Below the pieces are notes generated by a model. That model ran no database searches, was not told the DNA's origin, and saw only the letters and a list, made by a program, of their open reading frames with translations. From Ureibacillus manganicus DSM 26584 (lineage in GTDB: Bacteria > Bacillota > Bacilli > Bacillales_A > Planococcaceae): a stretch of 64,000 bases of DNA. Below are positions 35,297 through 44,221 of the stretch, in pieces. A program made the translations under genes and the position numbers. The stretch covers positions 62,001 through 126,000 of the forward strand of contig NZ_JPVN01000008.1 of the NCBI RefSeq assembly GCF_000772945.1. Direction: 5' to 3'. Each line of letters opens with the position of its first letter. Within the stretch, counting starts at the first letter, position 1.

Positions 35297-35533
35297 ATGG
35301 ATTATTTGATTGCAGTTGGATTGATATTATTTGGTTTTTTAGCTTTGTTTATAACGATATTTAAATATACAAAAACTGAACATGGAGATAATTTTGATAG
35401 TGGTAGCACTTTTAGTGGATTTGTCTTTAGCTTGATTTTATCTTTGTTACCCTGGTGGTTTACAAAGACAATACTAATTCTTATCAGTATAGGAGTAATC
35501 TTTATTGGGGTTATGATATTGATAACGATGTGA
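35297..35533 (+). CDS. small two- to three-TM protein
   Basis: 78 aa. N-terminal helix (LIAVGLILFGFLALFITIF), a polar Gly/Ser loop (DNFDSGSTFSG), then two C-terminal helices around LPWWFTKTIL. No clear RBS beyond GGTGAT. Family unknown. Confidence 0.55.
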   Translation: MDYLIAVGLILFGFLALFITIFKYTKTEHGDNFDSGSTFSGFVFSLILSLLPWWFTKTILILISIGVIFIGVMILITM

Positions 35534-35549
35534 TTTCCTCTTTACTTAT

Positions 35550-35624
35550 CAGGACGTTGAACCATTAAAGGATTACCGTCCTTTTTTGTTGAATACTTTA
35601 ACTAACGGGGCAGGTTAGTTGAAC
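35550..35624 (+). repeat. dispersed terminator element, copy 12
   Basis: Arms GGACGTTGAACC / GGATTACCGTCC with T6, then TTTAACTAACGGGGCAGGTTAGTTGAA as an exact right end. Confidence 0.85.
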
Positions 35625-35688
35625 AATGTCGTATAATAAATGGGTATCTCTACTTAAAAAGGAAAATATTGGTTCTAGGGGGGATTGT

Positions 35689-35919
35689 ATGTGGAGTTTT
35701 AGCACTTTTAAAGACAAACGTTATTGGATTCTTTTAATCCCAGCCATAATTTTTTTGGTCTTATTCTCTGTTTTTGCCTCTGATTTTATTCTTGAAAGAC
35801 CTTATATTACACTAATTTTAATAATTATTTTTATAGCTTTATTTTGGTCGATATACCATATGTGGAGGTATTTTGGCGATAGAAAGAAGAACAATGCGGA
35901 TGACAGTGGCGATTTGTAA
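35689..35919 (+). CDS. small two-TM protein
   Basis: 76 aa from the ATG at 35689, with AGGGGGG upstream (the frame extends to 35626). Helices about residues 14-33 and 39-58, then a charged tail. Unknown family. Confidence 0.55.
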   Translation: MWSFSTFKDKRYWILLIPAIIFLVLFSVFASDFILERPYITLILIIIFIALFWSIYHMWRYFGDRKKNNADDSGDL

Positions 35920-35949
35920 CGTGTTTGTTCAATTAACGAGGGTTTTAGT

Positions 35950-36150
35950 ATGAATAAAAATTCTATATCAAATATTTTTTTGTTTATAGGCAGTATTTTG
36001 CTTTTATTAAAAATAGTATTTTCAATGGGTTACTTGAATGAGCTTCGAGTAGAATATGGTACTTATGTTGAAATATCGTATATGGCTTGTTTCTTTATAG
36101 GGGTTGTATTGAAGTCAATATCAAATAAAGAAAAGAAAAACAAAAATTAA
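35950..36150 (+). CDS. small two-TM protein
   Basis: 66 aa; ATG lies inside a left-end fragment of the dispersed element (AATTAACGAGGGTTTTAGT), which supplies the GAGGG that may act as RBS. Two helices and a Lys/Asn-rich tail. Unknown family. Confidence 0.5.
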   Translation: MNKNSISNIFLFIGSILLLLKIVFSMGYLNELRVEYGTYVEISYMACFFIGVVLKSISNKEKKNKN

Positions 36151-36231
36151 ATATTTACATAACTTTTATTAGATTCCTGTTCTTTAACTTTTTTCCTCCT
36201 AATTTGGATTCCCTTTTGTGAGTAATTCTAC

Positions 36232-36310
36232 TTATATTAAACGGAAGGCTATTCTTCAAGAAGGACAATGCCATTTTCTTATTGAAGTAAAGGGGCAGAA
36301 TACTTTAATA
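36232..36310 (+). repeat. dispersed terminator element, copy 13
   Basis: Arms GGCTATTCTT / AGGACAATGCC; ATTTTCTT; right end AAAGGGGCAGAATACTTTAATAAG. Confidence 0.75.
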
Positions 36311-36350
36311 AGCCTTTGGATTCCATTATAAAAAGTTAGGGGGTGTGAGA

Positions 36351-36869
36351 ATGAAAAAATTCATTTTAATCATCACAGTATTATTTTGTGTAGTAATACT
36401 AGTTGCATGTAACGAACCAGAACCCAATATCGAAATCGAAGTAATAATCTCCCCAATAAGTGAACATGAATACAGGAAAATAGACCAGACGAAAGGTTCA
36501 ATTAATGACTTCAAGATGCTTGAGTTTGATTTTTATATGGAACATGATGATTCTGTTAAAGATAGGAAAATAATAATATCTGAATCTGACTTTTTCAATT
36601 TGTTTCGAGTATTAAATGAGATAGATGGTATTAGTCGATATATCGGTGGCGGAGGTTTTACTCAAGACAATCAAAGTGAAAACTTTGCCATGTATCATCA
36701 AGAAGCAGTAATTTATACAAAAGCTTTAAGTGAAGATGACCTTAAACGTGCATTAAGTGGTGTCAAAGTTACGGTTTCATGGATTAATACCAAAAATGAA
36801 CAAATCGAAAGAGAATACATAGTTTCTGATTTTGTAGAGTTTAGTTCTGAACCGAAAACAAGGGATTAG
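36351..36869 (+). CDS. lipoprotein of unknown function
   Basis: 172 aa; ATG at 36351 behind AGGGGGTG. Signal with lipobox VILVAC. The mature domain is acidic and beta-rich (IEIEVIISPISEHEYRKID...). No enzymatic motif. Tail fragment of the dispersed element follows at 36899. Confidence 0.7.
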   Translation: MKKFILIITVLFCVVILVACNEPEPNIEIEVIISPISEHEYRKIDQTKGSINDFKMLEFDFYMEHDDSVKDRKIIISESDFFNLFRVLNEIDGISRYIGGGGFTQDNQSENFAMYHQEAVIYTKALSEDDLKRALSGVKVTVSWINTKNEQIEREYIVSDFVEFSSEPKTRD

Positions 36870-36945
36870 TAAAAACCACCATGACTAGTGTATTTTTCTT
36901 GAACTAACGGGGCAGGATATGTCATTTATTATTGGGGAGATTAAA

Positions 36946-37419
36946 ATGAATATTGTTTTAAAGAAAATGTCAAAAGAGGAATTCTCGATTTATTTCGAAG
37001 CTAAGGTTGAGAGATATAGCGGTATTCTATCGGAGAATGTGCATGAAGTAAGCAGCGAAGAACCATTATCTAAAGCACGTGTTCAGCTAAATAATTTACT
37101 TCCTAAAGGTTTAGATACAACTAATCATCATCTATTTAATATACACGAAGCCGACCAGTTAATTGGATTTGTTTGGATAAAAGTTGAAAAAGAAAAGAAA
37201 AGTGCTTTTCTTTATGAAATTTTTATTTTTGAAAAATATAGAGGAAAAGGTTTTGGAACTAGAGTGATGAAATATGTTGAGGAGTGGTTAGAACATGAAG
37301 GAATTTCTTACTTTAAGCTACATGTTTTCGGCAGCAATGAAGGGGCTAGAAGGCTATATAAGGAACTGGGATTTGAAATAGCGGGATTAAATATGTTGAA
37401 AACTATAAATAACATTTAG
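36946..37419 (+). CDS. GNAT-family N-acetyltransferase
   Basis: 157 aa from the ATG at 36946 (TTGGGGAGA upstream). Acetyl-CoA pyrophosphate loop KYRGKGFGTRVMKYVEEW (residues about 99-116, QxxGxG/A pattern as YRGKGFG), and the C-terminal GARRLYKELGFEIAG strand-turn. The N-terminal 80 residues are typical of small-molecule GNATs of Bacillales. Acceptor unknown. Confidence 0.88.
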   Translation: MNIVLKKMSKEEFSIYFEAKVERYSGILSENVHEVSSEEPLSKARVQLNNLLPKGLDTTNHHLFNIHEADQLIGFVWIKVEKEKKSAFLYEIFIFEKYRGKGFGTRVMKYVEEWLEHEGISYFKLHVFGSNEGARRLYKELGFEIAGLNMLKTINNI

Positions 37420-37429
37420 TATTTATCAT

Positions 37430-37510
37430 ATTGAACGAGGGCGTTGATTCAAGAAGGGTTAATGCCTATTTTGTTGAAGTTATTGTGCTAACGGGGCAGT
37501 TTAGTTGAAC
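37430..37510 (+). repeat. dispersed terminator element, copy 14
   Basis: Arms GGCGTTGATTC / GGGTTAATGCC; weak T-run (TATTTTG); right end CTAACGGGGCAGTTTAGTTGAA. Confidence 0.8.
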
Positions 37511-37571
37511 AAGGAAGATGGTCCTAAATTGTTGAATTAGATAAATATAAGATAAAAGGAGGAGAAACAAA

Positions 37572-38048
37572 GTGAATGTGAATGATTTAATAATTTTAAA
37601 CTTTGAAGAAATTAGACGTAGAAGTATAAAGGTATGGAAAGCAATACCCAATAATATGTTAGATTGGAAACCTGATGAAGATGCAATGACTTGTGCCGAA
37701 ATGATTAGACATATATTACAAGGTGAATTTCTTTACCATCAAGTTCTAATAGGAGGCGGAAGCAAAGCATTATCCAATATAACTAATCCATTTGATGGTA
37801 AGGGATTTACAACAGTGGATAATGAGATTATATTTGCCAAACCTTATCGTGAAGATTTCTTTGACTATATCAAAAAGTTAAGTGTAAGTGATTTAGAGAG
37901 TGTTGAAATAGACCGTTCTGATGTGGGTTATGTTAGAAAACTTGGGGATATGTTACTCCGTATTGCTTATCACGAATCTGTTCACACAGGTCAGTTATTA
38001 GACTATATGAGGACAATGGGGATTGAACGTCCAAAAATATGGGACTAA
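37572..38048 (+). CDS. DinB-family protein (second of three)
   Basis: 158 aa, GTG start with AAAGGAGGAG seven bases upstream. Metal-binding histidines as expected: EMIRHILQGEFLYH (first helix pair) and RIAYHESVHTGQLLDYMRT, the HxxxHxxQ pattern of DinB proteins. Likely a thiol-dependent transferase or hydrolase fold; substrate unknown. Confidence 0.85.
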   Translation: MNVNDLIILNFEEIRRRSIKVWKAIPNNMLDWKPDEDAMTCAEMIRHILQGEFLYHQVLIGGGSKALSNITNPFDGKGFTTVDNEIIFAKPYREDFFDYIKKLSVSDLESVEIDRSDVGYVRKLGDMLLRIAYHESVHTGQLLDYMRTMGIERPKIWD

Positions 38049-38052
38049 TTTT

Positions 38053-38106
38053 TATTAAACTAACGGGGGCTTTAATCCAACAAGGGATTAAAACCCCTTT
38101 GAAGAA
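38053..38106 (+). repeat. dispersed terminator element, copy 15 (left part)
   Basis: Left end TAAACTAACGG and arms GGGGCTTTAATCC / GGGATTAAAACCCC; element is cut after the arms and joined to unrelated DNA. Confidence 0.75.
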
Positions 38107-38123
38107 GGTTCCAGCTATGGCTA

Positions 38124-38335
38124 ATGGAGCAAACTTTCCACAGTTTCCAAACAACGACAACAAATGAGGAAGAAATATCATATTTAGTAGACTATTCAGT
38201 AGAATCTATAATAGATGCTTTCATTGAAACACGGAAGGAACTTATTGGAAATATCTCGACAGTTGGCGAAGATGTTATATTTACAATAGGAAGTGGCAAA
38301 GGTAGTATTCAGGTAAAGTTTTATAAAAATTTTTG
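38124..38335 (+). pseudogene. possible gene fragment
   Basis: An ATG frame begins MEQTFHSFQTTTTNEEEISY and stays protein-like (VESIIDAFIETRKELIGNIS, IGSGKGSIQVKFYKN) for about 70 codons, then runs into the antisense of the EthD gene. Looks like the 5' part of a gene whose 3' part is lost. No RBS is evident. Confidence 0.3.
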
Positions 38336-38386
38336 TGCAACACCCATCATTTTCAACAAACCTTTGTTTCTACTATTCAGTTTAAC

Positions 38387-38689
38387 TCACTCAGTGATAC
38401 AAACAATCGGTGGTTTTGGTAAAAGTTTGACTAAATTAACAACATCATTTTGGAGTTTTTGTCCTCCAGTTGAAGATAATGCGTTTTGCAGAACTTCCAT
38501 GTTTTCAAATTCTAATTCTGCGATTAAATAGATAGGTTCAGAGGAATTTTGAGTTTGTATGACTCTATTAATACACGCGTTTTTAAGATTCGGCACTTCC
38601 TGTACCATAGGTAAATGTACTTCTTGATAATATTTTTCGAAATCATCAATGTTCGTAGGTCTTTCATACATCACCATTAACTTTGCCAA
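38387..38689 (-). CDS. EthD-family protein
   Basis: 100 aa ferredoxin-like dimeric alpha/beta-barrel protein; KLMVMYERPTNIDDFEKYYQ and HLPMVQEVPNL are typical of EthD. Family members assist in ether or polyketide metabolism, or are reductase-like of unknown role. One of the few minus-strand genes in this region; RBS GGGAGATG just upstream. Confidence 0.8.
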   Translation of the reverse strand: MAKLMVMYERPTNIDDFEKYYQEVHLPMVQEVPNLKNACINRVIQTQNSSEPIYLIAELEFENMEVLQNALSSTGGQKLQNDVVNLVKLLPKPPIVCITE

Positions 38690-38972
38690 ATTGCCATCTC
38701 CCTTAAAAGTTTAGAGTTACACAATCATTATATTTAAAATGCAAATTTATTATGTGAAAAAGGTTAACCGTTATAAATCAAAAATTTTAAGCATCAAAAG
38801 TTAATCTAAGAAAAATTAATGTCCTTTTTTGAAATTATTGAACGATCGAGGCAGCTTACTTGATAGAGAACATCTAATAAAGAGGAAATAAACATGCAAC
38901 TTAGCTAGGCCATTCGCTCGCAAAAAATAGCGTATTCGAATTCGAATAATCTATTTTCAGGGGGTCAATAAT

Positions 38973-39395
38973 TCAATTATTGCTATTTGGAAATTCTTGA
39001 GTGAAGTATACTACACCGTTTGAATCTTTAATTATTCGTTGTCCTGTTTTTTCAAACTCTAAAGAAATATTATCATCAAGAGTTACATAGTATTTTGAAC
39101 CCTTTGTTTCAATCTTTCCTTTGTTATAAATTTTAAAAAGATTACTAGTTCCAGATTCAGCATTTTCTTTCTCAACAACTTCATCTATACTGCTCTTTTT
39201 AGTCTTTTCATGTGATAGTATCATTCTACTGCTAGCAACCAATATTCCATCTTCAACTAAAATGATAAGTTGTCCATATTTATTTTTAAATCCTGAACCC
39301 TCAAAGTCTGATACTTTTGCCTCTAGTGCAACGTCATTTTTTATACAAGCTGTCAAGAGCAAAGTTGTTAAAATAAACAAGATTATTTTTTTCAT
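38973..39395 (-). CDS. lipoprotein, paralogue of 56658-57095
   Basis: 140 aa, lipobox LLLTAC (Cys17). The mature part shares SDFEGSGF, ILVEDGIL, KSSIDEVVE, ENAESGTS and KGSKYYVTLD with the lipoprotein at 56658, so the two are clear duplicates lying in opposite orientation. Similar to small Bacillus DUF3221-like lipoproteins (segment LVEDGxxxxS followed by IxLxL), which is my best guess. A relic of a third copy lies at 57351-57401. Confidence 0.75.
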   Translation of the reverse strand: MKKIILFILTTLLLTACIKNDVALEAKVSDFEGSGFKNKYGQLIILVEDGILVASSRMILSHEKTKKSSIDEVVEKENAESGTSNLFKIYNKGKIETKGSKYYVTLDDNISLEFEKTGQRIIKDSNGVVYFTQEFPNSNN

Positions 39396-39580
39396 TTAAT
39401 CCCCTCTGCTAAGTATTTCGAATTTTCAATCACCCTATATACGAATGACCTCCTTGATTGGATTCAAAGTTGATGTTCTATTAATATAAGACAAAGTTGA
39501 ATAGCTTTTTATATTTGTAATATGTATTAAATATATAATAAGAAGATAAATAAAATAAAATAGAATAGGAGGGGAGATCT

Positions 39581-40108
39581 TTGAGAAAAACTAAAATTTG
39601 CCCTTGGACTGAAGATTGGGGTAAGGCATATAGTCAGGAAGAAAAATTATTAAAAGAAATTTTGAAAGATGAATTAGTTCATATTTTTCATATTGGAAGC
39701 ACCTCTGTACCAACAATCGGTTACGCAAAACCGATCATTGATATTTTAGCTGTTGTGAAAGATATTGAAAGAATTGATTTATTTAATAAAGAATTATCGA
39801 GAGTTAGATATGAACCAAGAGGGGAGAATGGGATTACAGGAAGAAGATACTTTCAGAAAGGGAATGAAAATAGAACTCATCACCTACATATCTATCAAGT
39901 TGGTAATGAAAATATAAAAATACATTTGGACTTTAAAGACTATTTATTTAACCATCCAGAAGATGCTAAAAAGTATGGAGAACTTAAAATGAAATTGGCA
40001 AAAAAGTATCCAGAAAATCATTATGAGTATCAAGATGAAAAGCAAAAATATGCTGATAAATTAGTATTAAGGGCAAGAGAATGGGCGGGAAACAAGAATT
40101 TTTATTAA
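39581..40108 (+). CDS. GrpB-family nucleotidyltransferase-fold protein
   Basis: 175 aa, TTG start behind GAGGGGAG. HIGSTSVPTIGYAKPIIDI (residues about 40-58) is the GrpB/UPF0157 signature, a nucleotidyltransferase-like GS...D motif, and HLHIYQVGNENIKIHLDFKDYL the C-terminal one. Some members sit in dephospho-CoA kinase fusions. The activity is unproven. Confidence 0.88.
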   Translation: MRKTKICPWTEDWGKAYSQEEKLLKEILKDELVHIFHIGSTSVPTIGYAKPIIDILAVVKDIERIDLFNKELSRVRYEPRGENGITGRRYFQKGNENRTHHLHIYQVGNENIKIHLDFKDYLFNHPEDAKKYGELKMKLAKKYPENHYEYQDEKQKYADKLVLRAREWAGNKNFY

Positions 40109-40127
40109 AGTATTCAGGGGGATTTGC

Positions 40128-40277
40128 ATGGGGTTTGGGTTAATTATCATAGGTATTATCGTACTTATTCTCGGTTTATTTACTCCTGTTAGTAATTCGA
40201 TGACGCTACTAATTTCAATTATATTTATTGGCTATGGAATCAGTCGAATATTAATTAAAAAAAAGAAATTCAGCTAA
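40128..40277 (+). CDS. 49-aa hydrophobic membrane peptide
   Basis: ATG at 40128 with CAGGGGGG nine bases upstream. Two closely spaced hydrophobic helices (GLIIIGIIVLILGLF and TLLISIIFIGYGI) and a KKKK tail. The next dispersed element begins at its stop codon. Small but well supported by the RBS and composition. Confidence 0.55.
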   Translation: MGFGLIIIGIIVLILGLFTPVSNSMTLLISIIFIGYGISRILIKKKKFS

Positions 40278-40345
40278 CAAGGGCGTTAATCCAATGGAGG
40301 GATTAATGCCTTTTTTCATTAACAGGACAAGGACGTTTGATGGAA
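40272..40345 (+). repeat. dispersed terminator element, copy 16
   Basis: Arms GGCGTTAATCC / GGATTAATGCC, T6; right part is lost (ACAGGACAAGGACG). A further right-end piece lies at 40417-40443. Confidence 0.8.
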
Positions 40346-40492
40346 ATTGGTAAATGTATCCCAATTAATAAAGATTAAATGTTACACTTAAAATGGATTT
40401 TTTACTCAATTGATGTCACCTAACGGGGGATGGTTAGTTTAAGACAGTCCTTGGCAGGTTTGGAATTGTGTGAGCCGAAGGAGGCTTAAGTA

Positions 40493-40882
40493 ATGTTAGG
40501 TGGAAATTTTTATGAACAGGTACAAATGAAACGATTATTTTCTTTGATTATAAGTATTATTGCAATTGTTTTTATAACTGGTATCACATTCACTTTTGTA
40601 ATACCAGGTTTAAAAGGTTTTGGATGGTTCTTCTTATTTATTGCACTTATATTTTATTTTGTAATTGCGAATATATTTGTAGGGTTATTTAAAGATCGGC
40701 TGTTATTGGTTTTTATAGTCAGTTTGGTATTTAGTACTTTAGGGATGGAATGGCGTTTATGGCTTGAATGGGGAGAGTTTAGTTTAGTAGAACATATGAA
40801 TCCAGTTGTGTTAGTAGGTTATCCATGCATTATCGCATTTGTTATTTCATTAATGTATCAATTCTCCTCTAAATTAAGATGA
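40493..40882 (+). CDS. four-TM membrane protein, unknown
   Basis: 129 aa. Helices near residues 13-35, 41-63, 67-85 and 103-124; WRLWLEWGEF lies in an outer loop. RBS AAGGAGGC seven bases before the ATG. No family recognised. Confidence 0.65.
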   Translation: MLGGNFYEQVQMKRLFSLIISIIAIVFITGITFTFVIPGLKGFGWFFLFIALIFYFVIANIFVGLFKDRLLLVFIVSLVFSTLGMEWRLWLEWGEFSLVEHMNPVVLVGYPCIIAFVISLMYQFSSKLR

Positions 40883-41040
40883 AAAAGATAGTAATTACCG
40901 ATAAATAAAACACATCCACTCTTCTTCAAAAAGTAAATGCTATTTTCTTATTGAACTAAAGAGACAAAGGATTGTCGAGGATTGAATATTTCTTGTAGAA
41001 ATGGAGAACAGCATACTAATACAGAGGGGGAGAGAAATAA

Positions 41041-41232
41041 ATGAAGTTATACATTGAACATTATGTTACAATCCTACTCTTAATTTCATTTGGATTTTTT
41101 TATGTTATTACATCATGGTTTGCAGGAACAATGGAACCATATAGGGATTTGCTATTAACTATTGCAGTCGTTCACTTTGTTATGTCGAAACTGATAACTA
41201 TAAAAAAGAATGAAGAGGACCAGGGGAAATAG
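41041..41232 (+). CDS. 63-aa two-TM protein, paralogue B
   Basis: Differs from paralogue A (35047) at few positions (for example IVITS to YVITS, TIEP to TMEP). RBS AGAGGGGGAG. The two copies are separated by about 5.8 kb of cassette-like DNA. Confidence 0.7.
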   Translation: MKLYIEHYVTILLLISFGFFYVITSWFAGTMEPYRDLLLTIAVVHFVMSKLITIKKNEEDQGK

Positions 41233-41284
41233 TTATTTGAATAAACGGTAAGTTATTGTACTAAAGGGGAGTGCAAAATTAAAA

Positions 41285-41965
41285 ATGATTAAAGCAGCCA
41301 TATTTGATTTGGATGGAACTTTATTAAATAGAGATGAGTCTGTAAAAATGTTTATAGATAGACAATACGATAGATTGCATAAACTAATAGGGCATATACC
41401 AAAAGAAACGTATGTAACAAGATTTATAGAATTGGATAACCGTGGTTATGTTTGGAAAGATAAAGTATATCAACAATTAGCCAATGAGTTTAATATTGTT
41501 GATATAACTTGGGAAGATTTACTTCAAGATTATATTTGTGAATTTAAGAATAACTGTATTCCTTTTCCCAATCTTATTAGAATGCTGGAGGAATTAAAGA
41601 GTAACAATCTTCTTTTAGGAATGATTACAAATGGATATGGTCAATTTCAGATGGATAATATTTTGGCTTTAGATATAGATAAATACTTTGATGTGATCTT
41701 AGTATCTGAATGGGAAGGTATGAAAAAGCCGGACCCAAAATTATTTAATAAAGCATTAGAGAAACTTAATGTTTCTGCAAATGAAAGTATATTTATAGGG
41801 GATCATCCAGAAAACGACGTGAAAGCTGCTAAGAATGTAGGAATGAAAGGGATTTGGAAGAAAGACTTTCAATGTGATCATGTTGATGCTGATTATATTG
41901 TGGATGATTTAATGGAATTGCCTTCAATTATTGAAAAGGTAAATAAAGAATTGACTAACTCTTAG
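41285..41965 (+). CDS. HAD-superfamily hydrolase (haloacid dehalogenase-like, IA)
   Basis: 226 aa. Motif I FDLDGTLLNRDESV (residues 7-20), motif II GMITNGYGQF, motif III KKPDPKLF, motif IV IFIGDHPENDVKAA. Helical cap after motif I. A phosphatase or dehalogenase of unknown substrate. RBS AAGGGGAG. Confidence 0.87.
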   Translation: MIKAAIFDLDGTLLNRDESVKMFIDRQYDRLHKLIGHIPKETYVTRFIELDNRGYVWKDKVYQQLANEFNIVDITWEDLLQDYICEFKNNCIPFPNLIRMLEELKSNNLLLGMITNGYGQFQMDNILALDIDKYFDVILVSEWEGMKKPDPKLFNKALEKLNVSANESIFIGDHPENDVKAAKNVGMKGIWKKDFQCDHVDADYIVDDLMELPSIIEKVNKELTNS

Positions 41966-42040
41966 TAAACTAATGGGAGCGTTGATCTAAAAAGTATTGG
42001 CACTTTTTTTCGAGGGAATAAAGCTAATGGGGAAGTATTG
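41964..42040 (+). repeat. dispersed terminator element, copy 17 (degenerate)
   Basis: GGGAGCGTTGATCTAAAAAG with GGCACTTTTTTT; right end AAGCTAATGGGGAAG. The next copy follows within 25 bp. Confidence 0.6.
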
Positions 42041-42063
42041 TTTAATAAGCATCTCCTTTTCTT

Positions 42064-42142
42064 CTTCAACTAACGGAAGCATTGATTCAAGGATTGATGC
42101 TTTTTTTGTTGAATTTATTAAACTAACAGGGCAAAAGAATTG
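42064..42142 (+). repeat. dispersed terminator element, copy 18
   Basis: Left end CTTCAACTAACGG, arms AGCATTGATTC / GGATTGATGCT, T7, right end AAACTAACAGGGCAAAAGAATTGAAG. Confidence 0.8.
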
Positions 42143-42176
42143 AAGTTGACAGGCAAATTTTTATGGAGATGGTGTG

Positions 42177-42920
42177 ATGAGAATGGAAACTAATATTGCA
42201 ATTATCACTGATATTCATGGGAATAGCGCTGCATTAAAAGCTGTTCTAGAAAACATTGATAAAGATAAGCAAATAGAGCATATTTATTGTCTTGGTGATT
42301 TAATAGGAATTGGTCATGAAACTAATGAAGTTCTTGAAATTTTGTTTTCACGTGAAAATATATCATTTGTAAAGGGAAATCATGATGAAGCAATATTAAG
42401 AATAATCCAAGGGAAAGAACCAAGCAGTGTTGGTGAGGAAAGGGAACACCATCAATGGATTGCATCTAGATTAGATGAGAAATTTATTCCTAGATTATCT
42501 AGTGTTCCAAATAAACTAGAAAAAGTATTAAACGGAGTAAACTTTTTATTTGTTCATTATCATTTAAGGGAAAAAGATAAATTTTTATCAATTGATTATG
42601 AACCTAATACCAACAAACTCGACGAGATTTATAAAAACTCTAATGCAGACGTTATCTGTTTTGGACACCATCATATTATTCATCACTTTAAATCTAGTAA
42701 GAGACTTTATCTCAATCCAAGTTCGTTAGGATGTAACACTAAACCATTTGCACCATATTTAAAACTGCGTATTGGAATGGCTCGTCAAATAGAAGTTACT
42801 TTTTTTGAAGTACCTTATGATAATAAGGATTTTTTACTATCATATGAAAAACAAAGTGTTCCAGCTAGGGATTTTATATTGAAGGTATTTCATGGTGAAC
42901 AGCATTTACAATATATCTAA
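42177..42920 (+). CDS. metallophosphoesterase (YfcE/PP-like)
   Basis: 247 aa. Calcineurin-like metal motifs in order: DIHGN (about 11-15), GDLIGIGHE (about 40-48), GNHDEA (about 68-73), VHYH (about 124-127) and GHHHIIH (about 159-165). Close to protein phosphatase/UDP-pyrophosphatase-like bacterial members. ATG at 42177 follows GGAGATGG; 42183 is an alternative. Confidence 0.88.
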   Translation: MRMETNIAIITDIHGNSAALKAVLENIDKDKQIEHIYCLGDLIGIGHETNEVLEILFSRENISFVKGNHDEAILRIIQGKEPSSVGEEREHHQWIASRLDEKFIPRLSSVPNKLEKVLNGVNFLFVHYHLREKDKFLSIDYEPNTNKLDEIYKNSNADVICFGHHHIIHHFKSSKRLYLNPSSLGCNTKPFAPYLKLRIGMARQIEVTFFEVPYDNKDFLLSYEKQSVPARDFILKVFHGEQHLQYI

Positions 42921-42925
42921 ATCCT

Positions 42926-43000
42926 TATTAAACGAACGAAGGCGTTTCTTCAAGAAGGAAAAATGCCTTTTCTTATTGAAGTAAGGGGTCAGGTTGGTGG
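42926..43000 (+). repeat. dispersed terminator element, copy 19
   Basis: Arms GGCGTTTCTT / AAGGAAAAATGCC; right end AAGGGGTCAGGTTGGTGG. Confidence 0.8.
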
Positions 43001-43061
43001 AAAAGGTTAGGTTTGAGGAATAAATACATTTACTTTTTATTGGGTGGAAAGGGGGGAAAGT

Positions 43062-43712
43062 GTGATAGGCGTTAGCCAAGCAAAAGCAAAAACATTATTC
43101 TGGATTTTCTTCATCATTCTCGGCGGTATGAACACAGTTCTTATCATTTATATTATTGACCATTTGATACCATTGAATAAGACTGGAAAAACAATCATTG
43201 CTTTAGTCATTTTTATAGTCGCAATTATTCCATTAACCGGATTTTTAGCAGAAAAAGTCACCAAAATCTCCTTAAGACTTGGACTCGAAAAACGAAGGAA
43301 TTTCATAATCTTCTTAGCGATAATTGTCATGATTCCTATTATGATGATTTTCAATGAAAATAGAGAGAAGGATCTGGATGAGGTCATTCAGTTCCAAACC
43401 AAGAATGTCGATTACATCATTATTGGTAATGAATTTGAAAACAGGACGGTTCAAGAAAAGCACGCAGTAGAGTTGAAGGAATTATTAAATCAATACAGAG
43501 TGAAAAAAATGAAGGATTCTGAATGGGATCCTGATGTTTCAAAGGAAAAAGGGTATTATATTACGATTTATTCAAAAGGAAAACCAATCATTGCTTCTAT
43601 TTATGAAAATCGTATACTATCCGTAAATCGTGGAAATTATTATCATGTACTTAATGGACCCATTGATTTGACGTGGTTTGATGAACTTTATGAAGAATTG
43701 AGGCAAGATTAG
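43062..43712 (+). CDS. three-TM protein with extracytoplasmic domain
   Basis: 216 aa from the GTG at 43062, which has GGGGGGAAAG upstream (frame opens at 43044). Helices at about residues 11-33, 41-61 and 78-96, then a polar C-terminal domain of about 115 residues (DYIIIGNEFENRTVQEKHAV...). Family not recognised. Confidence 0.65.
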   Translation: MIGVSQAKAKTLFWIFFIILGGMNTVLIIYIIDHLIPLNKTGKTIIALVIFIVAIIPLTGFLAEKVTKISLRLGLEKRRNFIIFLAIIVMIPIMMIFNENREKDLDEVIQFQTKNVDYIIIGNEFENRTVQEKHAVELKELLNQYRVKKMKDSEWDPDVSKEKGYYITIYSKGKPIIASIYENRILSVNRGNYYHVLNGPIDLTWFDELYEELRQD

Positions 43713-43797
43713 AGTGATAGAAAAGACGTGCTTGTAACAGGCAAGTCTTCGTTTGTTTATTCAATTAATGTAGGTTTTCCAATCAAAGATGTTTTCC

Positions 43798-43880
43798 TTA
43801 ACTAACAGGGCGTTGATCCAAGAGGGATTAATGTCCTTTTTTGTAGAAGTTATTGCACTAAAGGGGCACATTAGTTCAAA
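43798..43880 (+). repeat. dispersed terminator element, copy 20
   Basis: Left end TTAACTAACAGG, arms GGCGTTGATCC / GGATTAATGTCC, T6, right end AAAGGGGCACATTAGTTCAA. Confidence 0.85.
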
Positions 43881-43901
43881 AACCTTTGGTAAAAGAATAA
43901 T

Positions 43902-44177
43902 GTGAAAATAAAGACATACCTTCTTAATAAGAGGTGCTATGTATTCTTGGGAATCATTAGAATTATCATAGTGATTATTATTTTTGCTTTATATCTCTAT
44001 CAACTGATTACTCAAAATTACAAGTTAATGTCGTATTTTATTTTGTTCTTCTGGGAATTTGTATTGATTACAAGATTCACCGAATTTCAGAAAGGCAGAA
44101 AAGGCTTAGGGTATATAACCATTGTTGTCTCTTTTTTGCTTTTCCAAGTTTCCATAAAGGGTTTCTTACTGAACTAA
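43902..44177 (+). CDS. small multi-TM protein
   Basis: 91 aa, GTG start, no strong RBS. Three hydrophobic segments (RIIIVIIIFALYLYQL, YFILFFWEFVLIT, ITIVVSFLLFQV). The last codons run into a right-end fragment of the dispersed element (CTGAACTAACTGGGG). Unknown family. Confidence 0.5.
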   Translation: MKIKTYLLNKRCYVFLGIIRIIIVIIIFALYLYQLITQNYKLMSYFILFFWEFVLITRFTEFQKGRKGLGYITIVVSFLLFQVSIKGFLLN

Positions 44178-44221
44178 CTGGGGCAATTGATTTCAAAATT
44201 AAAAATTATGGGGGATAAGAA

